Positions 12,772 to 26,775 of a stretch of 64,000 nt of DNA are shown piece by piece (position 1 is the first letter of the stretch; every line of letters starts with the position of its first letter). Position numbers and translations under genes: made by a program. The notes under the pieces were generated by a model. It worked only from the letters and a program-made list of their open reading frames with translations. It searched no databases and had not been told where the DNA came from. Origin of the DNA: Prosapia bicincta (Eukaryota > Arthropoda > Insecta > Hemiptera > Cercopidae); assembly GCA_036971475.1 (NCBI GenBank), contig JBAIZL010000001.1, positions 75,573,771 through 75,637,770 of the forward strand, read 5' to 3'.

Positions 12772-13460
12772 TACAAAAATAGCAATAGAAAATGGATACA
12801 ACAAACACATTATAAAAAATATATAAAATAAATTTACAAAAAAACCTAACCTCAACACAACACTACAACCGGAACACGAAAATAATGAAAATAAAAAAAT
12901 CTACCTAAAATATAAATACACCAATAACAAAATAGAAAAAATAACAAATATATACAACAAAGAATACTACACTCCAACTTACAAACCAAACAACAAAATA
13001 ATAAAATATCTTAATAACACAAACCACATAACAAATTCAGAAAAACATAACCTATCAGGAATTTACAAAATCACATGCAATAACTGTAACGCTTTTTACA
13101 TAGGAAAAACAACCAGAACATTTAAAATAAGATTTGAAGAACATTATAGAGCATTCAAAAACAAAAATTCTAAAGTATCAAATGTTGCAGCACACCTAAT
13201 ATCCCATAAACACGAAATAACAAATTACGAAAATAACCTAACCATACTGGAAATAAATAACAACCCAATAGAACTAAACTCACTAGAAAAATACCACATT
13301 TATAAAAACTTACACAACAACTTAATGAATCTACAAACAACATATACAGAAGACATACTATATAGAAATATCATACACACAGATCAAGAAAAAGTGCGCG
13401 TAACGTCAACAAACACCAACTTCACAGACCGAACATCCACAACAGAAAAACATCAGTGAT
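12772..13460 (+). pseudogene. PLE family A C-terminal ORF fragment with GIY-YIG endonuclease
   Basis: The plus-strand frame reads ...[20 protein letters not shown]... and continues to the ending ...[10 protein letters not shown]. It is nearly identical to the C-terminal part of the full copy at 14137-16217. It lacks the reverse transcriptase, so it is 5'-truncated. GIY...YIG, the CxxC pair between them and the downstream R...EH residues are present. The overlapping minus-strand fragment 12448-12771 holds only the last third of the endonuclease and the tail. Confidence 0.85.
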
Positions 13461-13498
13461 TCGACAATGGTCAATTGACCGAAAGGTGCCTCATCACT
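13455..13498 (+). ncRNA. hammerhead-ribozyme-like motif, PLE family A
   Basis: Mirror copy of 12409-12452 in the palindrome: AGUGAU, UCGACAA, U, GGUC-AAUU-GACC, GAAA, AGGUGCCU, C, AUCACU. The stop codon of the upstream ORF lies inside stem I. Confidence 0.6.
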
Positions 13499-13557
13499 CA
13501 CGGTAAAATTATTGCACTTAATGGTGGATAAAATTACTTACTTAGTAATATATTAAC

Positions 13558-13560
<3 letters not shown>

Positions 13561-13636
<76 letters not shown>
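13561..13636. repeat. (TA)n followed by (GA)n microsatellite
   Basis: About 37 bp of TA and then about 39 bp of GA. It joins the outer end of the family-A PLE palindrome directly to the R1 palindrome. Confidence 0.95.
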
Positions 13637-13643
<7 letters not shown>

Positions 13644-13990
13644 GGACTAGGAGACTGACAGACTTACCTTGGTAAGAGTCCACACTGTAGTCTTGAAATA
13701 GAAACACTTAAAAGCACTTAAACAATGATATATTTCAACCACACAGTGGTCTTTGTCAATCGAAGAGAAAACACAAAAAGAAATCACAGAGACACAATCT
13801 GTGATTACAACTTATACTTATTTTATTTCATTCTCTCATATTTCTTTTTGTGTTTTCTCTTCGATTGACAAAGACCACTGTGTGGTTGAAATATATCATT
13901 GTTTAAGTGCTTTTATGTGTTTCTATTTCAAGACTACAGTGTGGACTCTTACCAAGGTAAGTCTGTCAGTCTCCTAGTCCAAAAAATCTA
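13637..13990. repeat. repeat R1 as an inverted pair
   Basis: Left arm (ATTTTTTGGACTAGGAGACT to AAAGAAAT, about 13637-13784) and right arm (AATATTTCTTTTTG-like start to CCTAGTCCAAAAAATCT, about 13840-13990) are near-perfect reverse complements. A short AT-rich spacer containing AATCTGTGATTACAA separates them. Single R1 arms occur at 1-145 and 5120-5300. Confidence 0.85.
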
Positions 13991-14021
13991 AATAATCTTT
14001 ACCAACCAAAAATAACCTAAA

Positions 14022-14036
14022 TATATATATATATAT
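14022..14036. repeat. short (TA)n at the 3' end of the family-A PLE
   Basis: The TA run directly abuts TGAAGTTCATATATTAC, the conserved family-A terminal block. Confidence 0.8.
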
Positions 14037-14098
14037 GAAGTTCATATATTACTATGTAAGTAATTTTATCCACCATTAAGTACAATAATTTTACCTTG

Positions 14099-14136
14099 AG
14101 TGATGAGGCACCTTTCGGTCGTTGACCATTGTCGAA

Positions 14137-14141
<5 letters not shown>
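14099..14141 (-). ncRNA. hammerhead-ribozyme-like motif of the full-length PLE family A copy
   Basis: Same structure as at 12409-12452, but the stem II loop is AAC instead of AAUU (GGUC-AAC-GACC), with both stem strands kept. The minus-strand ORF stop (UGA) is the 5' strand of stem I. Confidence 0.6.
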
Positions 14142-16345
<2,204 letters not shown>

Positions 16346-16749
16346 CGTAGTATGATGCGCTGTTGATTCGTGGGCGTAGTACTTCTTATTACTCCGCAAT
16401 AAATTTTTTACCTAACTTCAATTTGATAAAAATTTTATTTATTTCCCTGAGCGAGAGTTTTCATTATTTTTTTTTATATCCCTGATGACTTTTGCATCAC
16501 CTGGTATAATGTTTTCCCCCTATTGAACACGTGGGAACGGGCCCTATTTTTATTTACAAATTCTGTCAGGGCACCGCCCCACTGACTCTGGAAACTCCCT
16601 TCACAGTAGGTTTATAAGCTATAGTTTGATATATTTATTGGGATTTAATTTCAGTAAATTAAATTCAACCCAAATACAAATACAAATTAAATCAATACAA
16701 ATATTCGTTGACCCTGTGCGAAGAACGGGTACTCTGTTAGTTTTTTAAT

Positions 16750-18280
16750 ACAAATTAGAACATCATAACGAACTAAATAAATGGAGGAAAGGGTTGTCCG
16801 TTTTAATGAAAGTCTGTTATACAAAAAAGTTACTATAAAGTGGTTAAAATGTAAATAAAATTAAACAAAATGTAAAGGATTAATGTAAAAATAATAAAGT
16901 GATCTTGATAAAGCATTCAAAAACATAAAGTAAAGTCACAAATAGCACAAAGCACCAAACTGAGAATGGGTGGGGGGGAATTAAATACAAAGAAACTTCC
17001 TCAACACATTAACCTCAATAACAACTTTCCCTCACTCTGATCCTATGCTAATGTGATACTAAACTAAAAACCAAAAAATTAAATGATGTTTAATTAATGT
17101 TACTGTACTAATTTAACACCTGATTAATTTTTGTTGTTTGCACAATACTTTTTGTTACCACTAACGAGTTTAAAGAAATTAGTGACTTTCTTTTGAGATT
17201 TTTTTGGGTCAATTTCTCTGTTGTCATTTCAATAACAAACAAAGATGCTGCAAATGTTCATAATAAGCAGATATTTGTTCATGTTTTGATTGTTCAACAT
17301 ACTGAATAACAAAGTTAAAATGCTCTTTACCTTCACTAGTTTTCAACATAGGGTGCGTAATGTTCCTCTCATCTTCCAAAGTGCCTGCTACACCATTTAC
17401 ACCATCAATAATTTCCTCTTCATTCAATATCTGAAAATCAGGATCATCATCCTCTCCTTCAAGCCACATTTCCAAATTTTCCAAGGAAAAGGTTTTCTCT
17501 CCTGCAACTTGCAGAGCTTTATGAAAATCTTCTGTTGCACAATTTTTGGATTCCGGCAATGCTTCTTAATTTTTTCCGTGAGTTTGCCAAAGTCGTAGAT
17601 TTAGTTACAACTGCTAAGTTTGTCAACAGCAGGATGATATTCAGCATTATCCAAAAGAATTGAATCCTTTACATCTTGTCCTGAAATGTTCAATATTTCA
17701 ATTTAATAACTTTTCATTTAAGGTAATGCTTTTGTATGGAACCAATCCCTTGTTGTTTTTGTAGCTAACCATGCATTTTTGAACTGTGCCTGTGAAGTGT
17801 CCATAATGTTTTCAATTGCTCTTGGTTTTTTCCTTTTACCTATTACTCTTTTCAGCATATGACTCCCTCCTGCATTTGCACACAATAGAGCTAACACATC
17901 TTCTTTGCTTATTTTTCAGCTTTTCATGTCTGTGTATTTAGATAGTGACATTAAAACCAACAGAGTTTGATAAAAATTGTAAATTTGGTTACCTAATAAT
18001 TTTCATGTTTGAATAAATCATTTAACTAATTTCTAAAAGATTCTGTAATTCTGAAATCAAGACTAAGAATGTTATCACAAATCTTCAGGTTTGAAGTGTT
18101 ATGACGGTATCAAAATCTGAAGAACCATACACAGCTCGCTTTAAATTGTTCCTAGTCCAAACTGTTTAGCAAACCCCTGTAGGCACTGCACCAGAGCAGG
18201 TTATGCACGCTGGGATGTCATGAGAGTCTGTTGTAAGAGTCCTCTGGCTTGATAAAGTCTGATATAATGAAGTTCTACTG
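16750..18280 (-). pseudogene. Tigger/pogo-type transposase relic
   Basis: Minus strand. A frame near 17590-17700 reads SILLDNAEYHPAVDKL, the 'LLDNAPxHP' DDE motif of Tigger transposases. 17224-17559 then gives an acidic C-terminus (LENLEMWLEGEDDDPDFQIL and NEEEIIDGV) followed by the 'FVIQYVEQ' helix, as in Tigger C-termini. The plus-strand border at 18280 reads AAGTTCTACTG followed by TA, so the element starts CAGTAGAACTT next to a TA target. The other terminus was not located with certainty. Frames are broken and part of the catalytic core is deleted. Confidence 0.75.
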
Positions 18281-18282
18281 TA

Positions 18283-18915
18283 TGTATAATAGACAAATAG
18301 GAGATAAGCTTATAGATAAGCTAATGGTGAGTTAGCAATGTTCCAGAAATAAGCTTCTGCGTCCCTTATAAACAATCTCATCTGCTGATCACTACCCCAA
18401 CAATTTCCAATGCCAGGCAGACAATCTTGCACATAAAGTCAGAAGTTTTTTTTTTTATTTGCATATCTCATAATAAAAGTGGTCTAAATGAGAAGTATAT
18501 CACCAAAATAGGCATCTCTTGGCCTTTAATTAAAGATAATGATTATACATTAACTCGTAATCAGAAGAAATATTAGACATAAAACGTGAAAATAAGATAA
18601 AACAAGCATGGAAAATATAATAATTCAGGTGAAAAAAAATCTATTGTGAAATGCTTAGATGGATGAAATAAGTAAAAAAACACTTGGTTTTAAAACTATA
18701 AGTTATAGGGGAAAATATAGAAGAGAAATCTGAAAAGTTTGTTCTTTCCAATTGAAGGCCTCTTCCAGTATTGTCATTGTTGAATGTGATATTAACTAAT
18801 ACAAAATGATGCTTATTAGGGAAAAATATATTTATTTAATTAGTAATTGAAATATGCACTAACAATTTAAATTTAATAGTACTGAGGAGCAATAATATTT
18901 TAATACAACAACGAA
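18283..18915. other. TMEM245 intron 4/5 region, nothing recognised
   Basis: AT-rich sequence without a supported feature. Confidence 0.4.
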
Positions 18916-18918
18916 TCA

Positions 18919-19385
18919 TTTGTTGATTCCATCTTCGGGTGAGCTACTTGTATGTAGACTAGTCTACATACGTTACCAAGAACATATAAAAGCACTAAAA
19001 AACAATAACTAAAAATCAAACTTCGCCGATCATCTCAACTCCAAAAAACATGACTACATAGACATAACATCTAACCTACAAATTCTTCATAAACAACACA
19101 GAAATAACCAACGCTACACAACCGAACAATATGAAATAAACAGGCACTTCAAACTACACCCTACACACATACTCAATACACAATTACATTACAACTCACA
19201 CGCACTTTTTGACTTCATAACTCCTAATACACCCACACCACCAAAATATCCCACCCCCTCCCTAACCTACGTAAACCTTGAGATCAGTCACGGTCTGAGT
19301 TGACAAAGGGACACATCTCTCAAAACGCCCGTCCTCAACAAGCAAAGTAAGTGCTACTATAGGCAAATTTAAAACATTTAAAAGC
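18919..19385 (+). mobile_element. Penelope-like element family B, truncated 3' end
   Basis: Begins with the TTGATTCCATCTTCG motif that also flanks other family-B copies. After a short non-homologous stretch it enters the endonuclease coding region (RYQEHIKALKNNN and later YTTEQYEI). It runs through the ORF end, the hammerhead-like motif (19296-19337) and the terminal block AGTAAGTGCTACTATAGGCA. The frame has a few disabling changes, and the GIY-YIG half and RT are missing. Confidence 0.85.
19296..19337 (+). ncRNA. decayed hammerhead-like motif, PLE family B
   Basis: UGAG (stem I), UUGACAA, A, GGGA-CACAUC-UCUC, then CAAAAC where an intact copy has GAAAC, CGCCCGUC, CUCA. The loss of G12 and the damaged stems suggest this copy is inactive. 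Confidence 0.45.
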
Positions 19386-20759
19386 GTTTAGTGATAACAA
19401 TGAATATTAGCCATGAAACTAAATGACAGATTTTAAAATTACTATTTTGTAATTGTCAAATCTTTTATTCAGTTATTGTTATTGTTGCAAAAATAAAATA
19501 TATTGAATTTTAATAATCATGTATAAATTTCATTCTAAAATATAAGAAAATATTCTTATAAAAATGTTACACATACATTTAACATGTATAGACTTTTATT
19601 TATATATGTAAAAGTTATTTGGAAAGTAAGATACAAAAGTTATAAAATTTAGTAAATTTAACTTCGGTTGTTTATAATACTGCTATATTCTTTAGTATCT
19701 GCACAAGATATAATAAAGAAACCTTGGTGAAGTGATGATCAGCTTGAGATGATTTGTCAATTCCAAAACCTAGCAAATGCTAGATTCATTTTAAGATTTT
19801 ATTTTCTGAAAGGAGAGAAAAGGCTGAAATTCAATTTTCATATTTGGCAAAAAAAAGTGAACCTTGAATACGTGTGTTTGAAAAAGATGTGTGGCAAAAC
19901 CGTGTCCCCAAATTTTAAAAACGGATCAGTGATATTTACAATTATAAAAGTTAGAAAGGTCATCTGAATTTATAGACATTTAATCATCAGGGATATTTTT
20001 GAATTACGTACAAAAATATCAGTAACAATTATAAACAAATTGAACTTTTGAAAATTGTTTGTTAGTGCAAGTGTGTGGATTGGATGCCAAAAACTGTATC
20101 TGAATATTAGCAACTAAAATTAAGAAGTTGTGAAACAAATATTTCTTACTAGTTTCAAAAAAATTAATTTTATTAATTTACGATAATTTTGATGCTTAAC
20201 TATGAGAATTCACAATTATTATTAATAGGATAACATCTATAAAAACATACCCTTGCACTCGCAAACGCACACACCATCAACAACAACAAAAATATTCAAA
20301 TTTTATGGTCATTCCAGAAGATAATTTGTTGTAATTTTTGTTTGAGAGGATGTTATTAGTGTTGCTGCCCAATATGAGATGCAGCTACTATAGAAAAATG
20401 CCTTCCTACACACGGCTCACAACATGTAGAGCAACTGACACAGATCATGTGCCAGAAATTGTGGAACATTTATAGCAAAGTCCTTGATCTTGGATCAAGT
20501 GATTTTTACTTTTGTCTTAGTTAAAGGAATATTTTTATGGGAAGTATTTGAGGTATTACAAATAAGTAACATAACATAACAATGTGACTTAACAAATGTA
20601 TTAACATCCATGGTGATTATGTGTAAAAGTAACCAAAGAAATGTTCTAAAGACATTTTATTTTAAAGTATAGATTGTCAGAAATATTTTCTGTGCTTTCA
20701 ATTTTTACTCTCCAGACATCTCTTAAATCAGAATAAAAGAATTAAAGATTTGGACTTAC
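19386..20759. other. TMEM245 intron 5, right end, nothing recognised
   Basis: AT-rich. The plus-strand ORF at 19749-19967 has no recognisable family. Confidence 0.4.
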
Positions 20760-20947
20760 AGAAATGAATGATTCCAAAGAGAGAGAGGAGGAGCGCAGCA
20801 ACGTAAGGCAGCCATCCTGATTGGAGGACAAGAGTAACGATGCATGCAACAGCTACCCAGTAAATATATATGTCACTTGTGTTATCACTTGCATATTGCC
20901 ACATTTGATGAAGAATCCACCACTCTCGCTTAGTTTCCCTTTCTCCA
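20760..20947 (-). CDS. TMEM245: TMEM245 coding exon 5
   Basis: 188 bp. The first base completes a codon from exon 4 and the last base starts one finished by exon 6. The acceptor is gacaag before TGGAGAAAGG and the donor is gtaagt after TTTCT. It encodes a charged lead (GERETKREWWILHQMWQYA), then SDIYIYWVAVACIVTLVLQS and GWLPYVAALLLSLFGIIHF, a membrane hairpin. Vertebrate TMEM245 has the same 'SDIYFVSLVWAIIVVQIW' and '...IIKKLVIHFG' order. This is one of the strongest matches in the gene. Confidence 0.93.
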
Positions 20948-22199
20948 CTTGTCGTAAGAAAAAAATCATATAAAAAAAATTGTTTTTAATTAAAACTAAA
21001 AGGTTATCATTTTTTAGTTATTTATAGTCATAGTTAATTAAAAGTATGAAATATAAAGATAATCAAATATAAACCAAAAATATTTTTAAGGCTTATTAAA
21101 ACATCATGGAAAACATAAAGTTATTTTCTGACTTAAACACATTATTCTGAGTGGATTATTTGATTCACTTATTGTAGAATAAAAGTGGCTGCCTCCAACT
21201 GTACAAACATTAGATTGCAACTATAATCAAATCTATGTGTTTTGTTGTAAAAACAAATGATAATTTTTGGACAATATGGAAGCTGATTAGAACAGCCCTG
21301 AAAAATGCTACATTTTATTGTTGTATTTGGGCAGCTGAATTATTGTGGAGTAAAAATATTCTCTTGGATTAGTCATTTGTGTCTTTCTAAACATATGCAT
21401 GTTTTACTACTCCTAATAAATGACAGAAATGCCCTGAATGTCATAATTCTGAATGTCACAATTTACACAGTTTCTGTTGCAAGATGCTTTTGAGGTGAAA
21501 TCTGAGCATTTACTTTGAAGTGCTTACTAGTAACAATTTTCTTATTATTCATACATAGTCTTAGTTGTTTATCAGTATTATTTATGAACAGATCTGAGGT
21601 TTTTGAAAATTTCAGACACATTTATATACTTCTGACTTGTAAAATTCAATAATTGTTTGCAATAAGTACTCATAATGGTACTTCTTGTTCTAACATGTAA
21701 TCTGGGAAAGGCTCCATATTTCAAAATCTAAAATCCTCAGAAGTCAAATTTCCCCTAACTTTAAAAAAAAAATCTTGAGTTAATTTTTTCTTCAACTAAT
21801 TAGATAACAATACAAAATATTAGATAAAATTATTAAAGCTAGTTGAAGGGAATCAGAAATAACATACTGTAACTAACATCGGTTATATAACACACGAAGA
21901 CTAGCCATGTAGTTATTGACCAAATCATAATCCAACATCTTTGTAACCATGTACAAATCTTATAAATACAATAAAATTTCTCTAAGCACATGTGCAGAAC
22001 CGCTTATTTTGATTCTGGTGGAAGTTGTTTTGGATGCATTGTGTCCTTGATGAAAAGGTCATGTGATGTCGATTTGAGCAAATTCGGTCCCTGTCTCCTT
22101 TCTTGAAAGATTGTATTCTCATGATGATGAACACAATTTTTTCAATTTATTTAATATCTATTTTAACTTCACAAAATTAGTCAAAAATACAATAGTTTA
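20948..22199. other. TMEM245 intron 4, nothing recognised
   Basis: AT-rich sequence. The ORF at 21305-21493 (+) has no family resemblance. Confidence 0.4.
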
Positions 22200-22740
22200 T
22201 TGTCTTCTTATTTAGTAAGTTTATACTTTGTGATAGTCTTGTAGCCTGGTGCATTGTAGTGTATCCTGGTAGAAATCCAGCTAGATTTGGGTTAGGCAGT
22301 CTGTTCTTCTCAAGCTAGTACTGAAGTCTTGTTGCTACCATACTTTCCATAGTTTTAGCTATAAAGTTAATGAAATTGGTTAACTTGATATTTCCATTCC
22401 AGATGTTTTACGTTTTTTAATTGGCACAATTGTGGCTTTCTTCTAACTGCTTGGCATGTCACTTTTCCTATTCCACACCATGTTAAAAATATTTAGCAAC
22501 ATGTTTTTTTTCCAAGCTGCTTTATGAATTCAGCATGGACATTGTTTCCTCAAGGTGATATTTTATCTTTAGGTTTATTGATAGCTATGTACAGTTCTGT
22601 CTGACTGAATTCCTTGTCAAAGAGGATGTTGTCAAATGGTTTGAGCTGTTTGAGGCAAATAGAACACTCTCGAAAAAAACATCTGTTGCTAACTTCAGAC
22701 TGGCAACAGGGCAGGATTGTCTCGCTGGACATCTCAGCAG
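22200..22740 (-). pseudogene. non-LTR retrotransposon (LINE) reverse transcriptase relic
   Basis: Minus-strand translation, with frame breaks, gives FDKEFSQTELYIAINKPKDK, then AEFIKQLG. These correspond to the 'FTxxELxxAINxLKxxKSPG' and 'EFLKxLG' region before the RT core. Further down, 'VPIKK' and a segment like AGFLPGYTTMHQATRLSQS correspond to the 'QAGFRxGRSTxDQ' motif. It is probably of the I/jockey group. No intact frame remains. Confidence 0.7.
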
Positions 22741-22974
22741 AATGAAAATATTAGAATCCAACAGGTGCACAATATGTACATGCCAAACATCTATTATGGA
22801 CAAGGACCGCCTCCTGGTCTGTAGAGGACTTGATAAGGAAAGACAACAACGAAGGGACTTACCTGGATTGTACTGGGAGCAAGATCTTGAATGGCGTAAG
22901 CCAAGAGAGAGTAATTGGAAGAAGGTATTTAGTAAGTAACATATTAAAGTTCGAAAGTGAAAAATAAAGGAATT

Positions 22975-23095
22975 ACAATATACTTTTTTAATCACTTTTA
23001 TGAACTTTAATTTATTTTGTAAATTTGTAAAAACGTAAGTAAATACAAAATAAATTAAAGTTTGGAAAGTCATGCACTAATGTAAAAGTGATTAA
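22975..23095. mobile_element. fold-back MITE (family M3), core deleted
   Basis: The ends CTTTAATTTATTTTGTA and TACAAAATAAATTAAAG face each other around a short AACGTAAGTA core. They match the outer arms of the larger M3 copy at 54600-54856. Confidence 0.7.
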
Positions 23096-23944
23096 TTAAG
23101 TTTCACTGAACAGACTACAAAATTCAAGAATATACTTTTATAACTGTCTTTGTAAAAATTAATAATTTCAAATACTAAGTTCACTTTACACATAAAATTC
23201 CCTTTGTTCACTAACAATGGATAGTTGTCCTTTAAAAAAAATTTCAAATTGAGTTCAGAAGCCACTTGTTATAATGGAATTTTTGGTTAAATTGTTTATT
23301 AGATTAGCTACATTTCAAGATAAAACCTTCTTAGGAAAACCATCCCTCAAAAAGGGGTTCACACAAACTATATTTTGCCCTGTTTACCTTTAGTCCTGAG
23401 CCTATTTGGTACAACTCATAAAAATCTAAAATATATCTTTCATGATGACACCTTAAACTAGGTAACACATGATTCCTCTTCCAAAAATCTACTCTCACTT
23501 TACCTAAACCAATCAAAAAAATCAAAAATGATCACCAGATATGCTCTGAAGTGCCAGGTCATGTGATGCCATGGATCCCTCGTAGTCTGTGTTAAACATA
23601 TTATCCTCTAATTATTTTATTTTAACACTTATACACTCTTTAACAGGTGCTCTGATTCCATTTAGCATTCTTTTATTGATTTAATATTTTTCCCGGTTAA
23701 ATAAAAAATAATAAATTAGCCATGTCTCTACATAGGAATTAATTTCATCCTACTGTCACATAACATCATTTAGATGCTCATTTAACCTTTTTACAGTTTT
23801 AAATTTGTGAGAATAATTGTCTTGAATAAACTTCCCAGAATAAAACACTATATTTCTTATACTATCACATTGCTTGGGTAAAACCTATATTAAAATTTGG
23901 TAAATTAATTCTCCAAAGTTAACATAGTGACCAAAATTTTATAT
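23096..23944. other. TMEM245 intron 4, nothing recognised
   Basis: AT-rich, no supported feature. Confidence 0.4.
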
Positions 23945-23946
23945 TA

Positions 23947-25210
23947 CAGTAAACTTCCTCTGATTCGGGATCCTATTGTCTGGCATGCTTAATAATCTGG
24001 CACGACATTTGCATGAAATATTTATTGAAAGATAAGCAATAGCTTCAGTTTATTGGAGGGGAACAGTTGTGTAATGTAGCATGTATTACAGTTGTAATAT
24101 TAAATAGATTGAAGGGTAAAATTGATTTTATTTTAATTGTGTATTCAATGATTGATTTAAATGGATGTGTTTTTAATTCAAAGAACAGGCGTAGCTTAAA
24201 TTGTTTTGATGTCAACTACAGTTCTTTGAAATATGATAAGTATGTATAATGGATGACCTCACCTTCGCCCGAACTCAGGCATCATCGTACGTTCAGGAAC
24301 TGCAAATTCCTTTCTCAGGCTTTATGTGCCCCACTCTTGTTATCACTGTACCGTGAATCTCAGACTAGTCGTTTGTTTGGATCTCGGATGGGTGTAGTTT
24401 ATTTTAGTTTTGCGGTTTAGTGCTTGTGAGATTCTTATTGATAGTGATATGAACCCTAAGGTTATCCCATGTTCTTCAAAAAGAAACCATCTAACTCTCA
24501 CTTTAGCTCAAAAGCTGGAAACTGAGAAAATTGAAAATGGCGTAAGTAGGCACGTCATAATGAAAGATTAGAACATAGGATAACCTATAATTCATCACAT
24601 TCAAAAAATAAAGAAAACCTGAACAATTTATGAATGAATCAGAAACTTTAAAAAATATTTTTGGAAGGCAAACCTTAAAAACCCAAACTAGAACTACTTG
24701 ATTCGGCTCTATACATTTGTTTTTCAGCAAAACGATCCGAGGGTAAACCCATTACTAACCCTATGGTTGTTGAAAAAGCAAAAACATCATTTGGAATCAA
24801 GCAGCTGATGCCTTGAATACTTTCATAAAATTTTCTGAACATTGCAGTTCATTTAATGAAAAAATGAAACTCCACATCATTAGATATGACTCCATAAAAA
24901 CACGAAGGAAGAAAACTAAAAACCAATCCGACATTCGTGATTTGTTTAAGATTGCCAACAAGAACAATCCCACAGACTACAATTAGACAACAGTGGACTG
25001 AGTTTTGTTTAGCCTTTACTATTCATGTACAATACATATGTACATACAATGTAGCCTACATATTTGAGCTGTTTCAAGAATAAAAATTTGTTTTTTGTAA
25101 TGTATCGTTTATTTTTTTCAATTTTTCTGATCTCAATTCTGTAATCCGGAATATTTTGTAATCCAGCATCCCTAAAGTCCCGAACATGCTAGGTTACAGG
25201 AAGTTTCCTG
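23947..25210 (+). mobile_element. Tigger/pogo-like element with transposase remnants
   Basis: The termini CAGTAAACTTCC (23947) and its inverted partner GGAAGTTTCCTG (ending 25210) are flanked by TA on both sides. Inside on the plus strand, a start near 24449 gives MNPKVIPCSSKRNHLTLTLA and QKLETEKIENG, the start of a CENP-B-type DNA-binding domain. Downstream, ADALNTFIKFSEHCSSFNEK and then TKNQSDIRDLF correspond to the C-terminal end of Tigger/pogo proteins. The catalytic middle is deleted. The final QSDIRDLF resembles a PCNA-binding PIP box. Confidence 0.75.
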
Positions 25211-25212
25211 TA

Positions 25213-25764
25213 TTTCAATTTAAGTAAAACATTCTCCTTCCAAATTTGTAATACTATCTTGTTTGCCTGCTTTATACTACTGTAAATATATAATACATAT
25301 TTACCTGTTGGTACATTATTAATTTAATAATTGGAAACTTCAAACAAAAAATTATATAAAATTGTTCAAATAAAAAAATTTTTAATTTCACAAATTTTCC
25401 TTATAACATATTCCTTGAGTTTTAAATGCGCAAGTGTGTGTGAAAGAAAATGAAAAATTGTAAAAATGGGTGTAATTTATAAGTATAAAAAGTAAGTATT
25501 TTCTGTGTTGTTCGTTTGACAGATATGATGGACTCTAAACTTCTCTCAGTAGGTGTACCCTACTAATCAGTCTCCTATGTGAGCTTTTATGCACAAAGAA
25601 TTTATACTGAATAGAAGTAAGGGAATAAAAAGCAAAAGCAAACTGATCAAAATAGATAGATGTTGTAATAATCAGTAAACACCATGAAGTTATTCTGACA
25701 AAATAAAAATGAAGTTTAACTAATTTTACATAATTTAAAAAACGACTAAATTATTATTACTTAC
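25213..25764. other. TMEM245 intron 4, nothing recognised
   Basis: AT-rich sequence between the Tigger copy and the exon 4 donor. Confidence 0.4.
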
Positions 25765-25844
25765 ACTTTGGTAACTTCTACATCCTCAGGAGTGGATGTT
25801 TCAGTGGTGTTCTTCAAATGAGGCGTTGATTCTTTTGGCAAACC
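25765..25844 (-). CDS. TMEM245: TMEM245 coding exon 4
   Basis: 80 bp, phase 0 at the start, leaving two bases at the end. The acceptor is ttccag before GGTTTGCC and the donor is gtaagt after AAAGT. It encodes GLPKESTPHLKNTTETSTPE followed by DVEVTK, hydrophilic and rich in Thr/Ser/Glu. It has no close sequence match, but it occupies the position of the variable cytoplasmic linker between the N-terminal membrane block and the SDIY helix in vertebrate TMEM245. It is supported mainly by consensus splice sites and by frame with both neighbours. Confidence 0.8.
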
Positions 25845-26775
25845 CTGGAAATGATCAGATCCTAGTGATAACATGAATTGTATAGCATCAAAAACAATCA
25901 TGTATTGAAAAATCCTGTTTCTTTACAATTCTGAAAATAATATTGAATTTTTTAGTGGGTTCATGTAATGTTTAAAGCTATCCCTCCTTTTATAGGTTCT
26001 AATCTTGATGAAACAAATAAATTATTAGCTTAGTAAAACATTCTAAATATACTACAGAAGAACAAGCTAATAAGAGTCTAACATTCTCAAATTTTGAGAC
26101 AACCATTTATAGTTCGAATTACACCTTGCTATTTTCAATTCTGAGGGACCACAATATTCAGTTGTTCCTAAATTATTTCTGTTTTTATTTTTTTAAAAAA
26201 ATTTAAAGCTTATGCTGCTTTATTAGAGTGGTTTCATAAATAATTTATCACCCTATTGTCTAAATAATAGAATTTAACATACATCTAAGCATCATGTCAT
26301 TTCCATACTTAACTTACAAACTATTACTGTTACAAACATTAATATAGTGTCATAATCATATTTTACTGTTAAGTATATTTTATGCTTTTGATGTCTTGGT
26401 AACATACAACAAATTGCCAATTATTTCTGTTTGTTAATTTTGATTCATTTGGAAGATGTGTTCTTAGTTAAAAACTACTAGTTTAAGTGAAGATCGAATC
26501 AAATAATACAAACACTCCTTACAAAAAAATCAAGGGTTTTTTTTTAAAAATCTCTATTTTTAGTACACACCACAACTTATAAATTTATTAGTGTATTAAC
26601 TATTTTTTTTAAAAAAAACAAGAAAAAAATAAATAAAATTTCACTGACTAAAATGAAGAGTACAAAAAAAGATTTATTACGAGAAGTGATTAAGCATTAG
26701 ATGACAAGGCTTCTAAAAAATCTAAAACACAGTTTATTACCATAGATTAGAAACAATAAAAATTATTTTACTTAC
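25845..26775. other. TMEM245 intron 3, nothing recognised
   Basis: AT-rich intron with no supported feature. Confidence 0.5.

Larger units (their letters stand above)
12345..13562. mobile_element. PLE family A palindrome (two 3' parts, tails outward)
   Basis: Left arm 12345-12771 and right arm 13136-13562 are reverse complements; paired coordinates sum to 25907. A 364-bp spacer lies between them. The left arm is a minus-strand copy that begins inside the endonuclease domain. The right copy (12772 onward, plus strand) is longer and starts upstream of the GIY-YIG domain. Both copies run to the same stop, the hammerhead-like structure and the same terminal block, ATGAAGTTAATATATTAC (read on plus at the left). 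Confidence 0.85.

Noticed and set aside
13637..13990. Hammerhead reading of repeat R1 (contains CTGACAGA and a CTTACC/GGTAAG stem)
   Set aside because: The segment has no GAAA in the right place after the stem and no UH site paired with a stem I; the resemblance is superficial.
17290..17598. Plus-strand ORF of 102 codons
   Set aside because: Antisense of the acidic Tigger transposase C-terminus on the minus strand.
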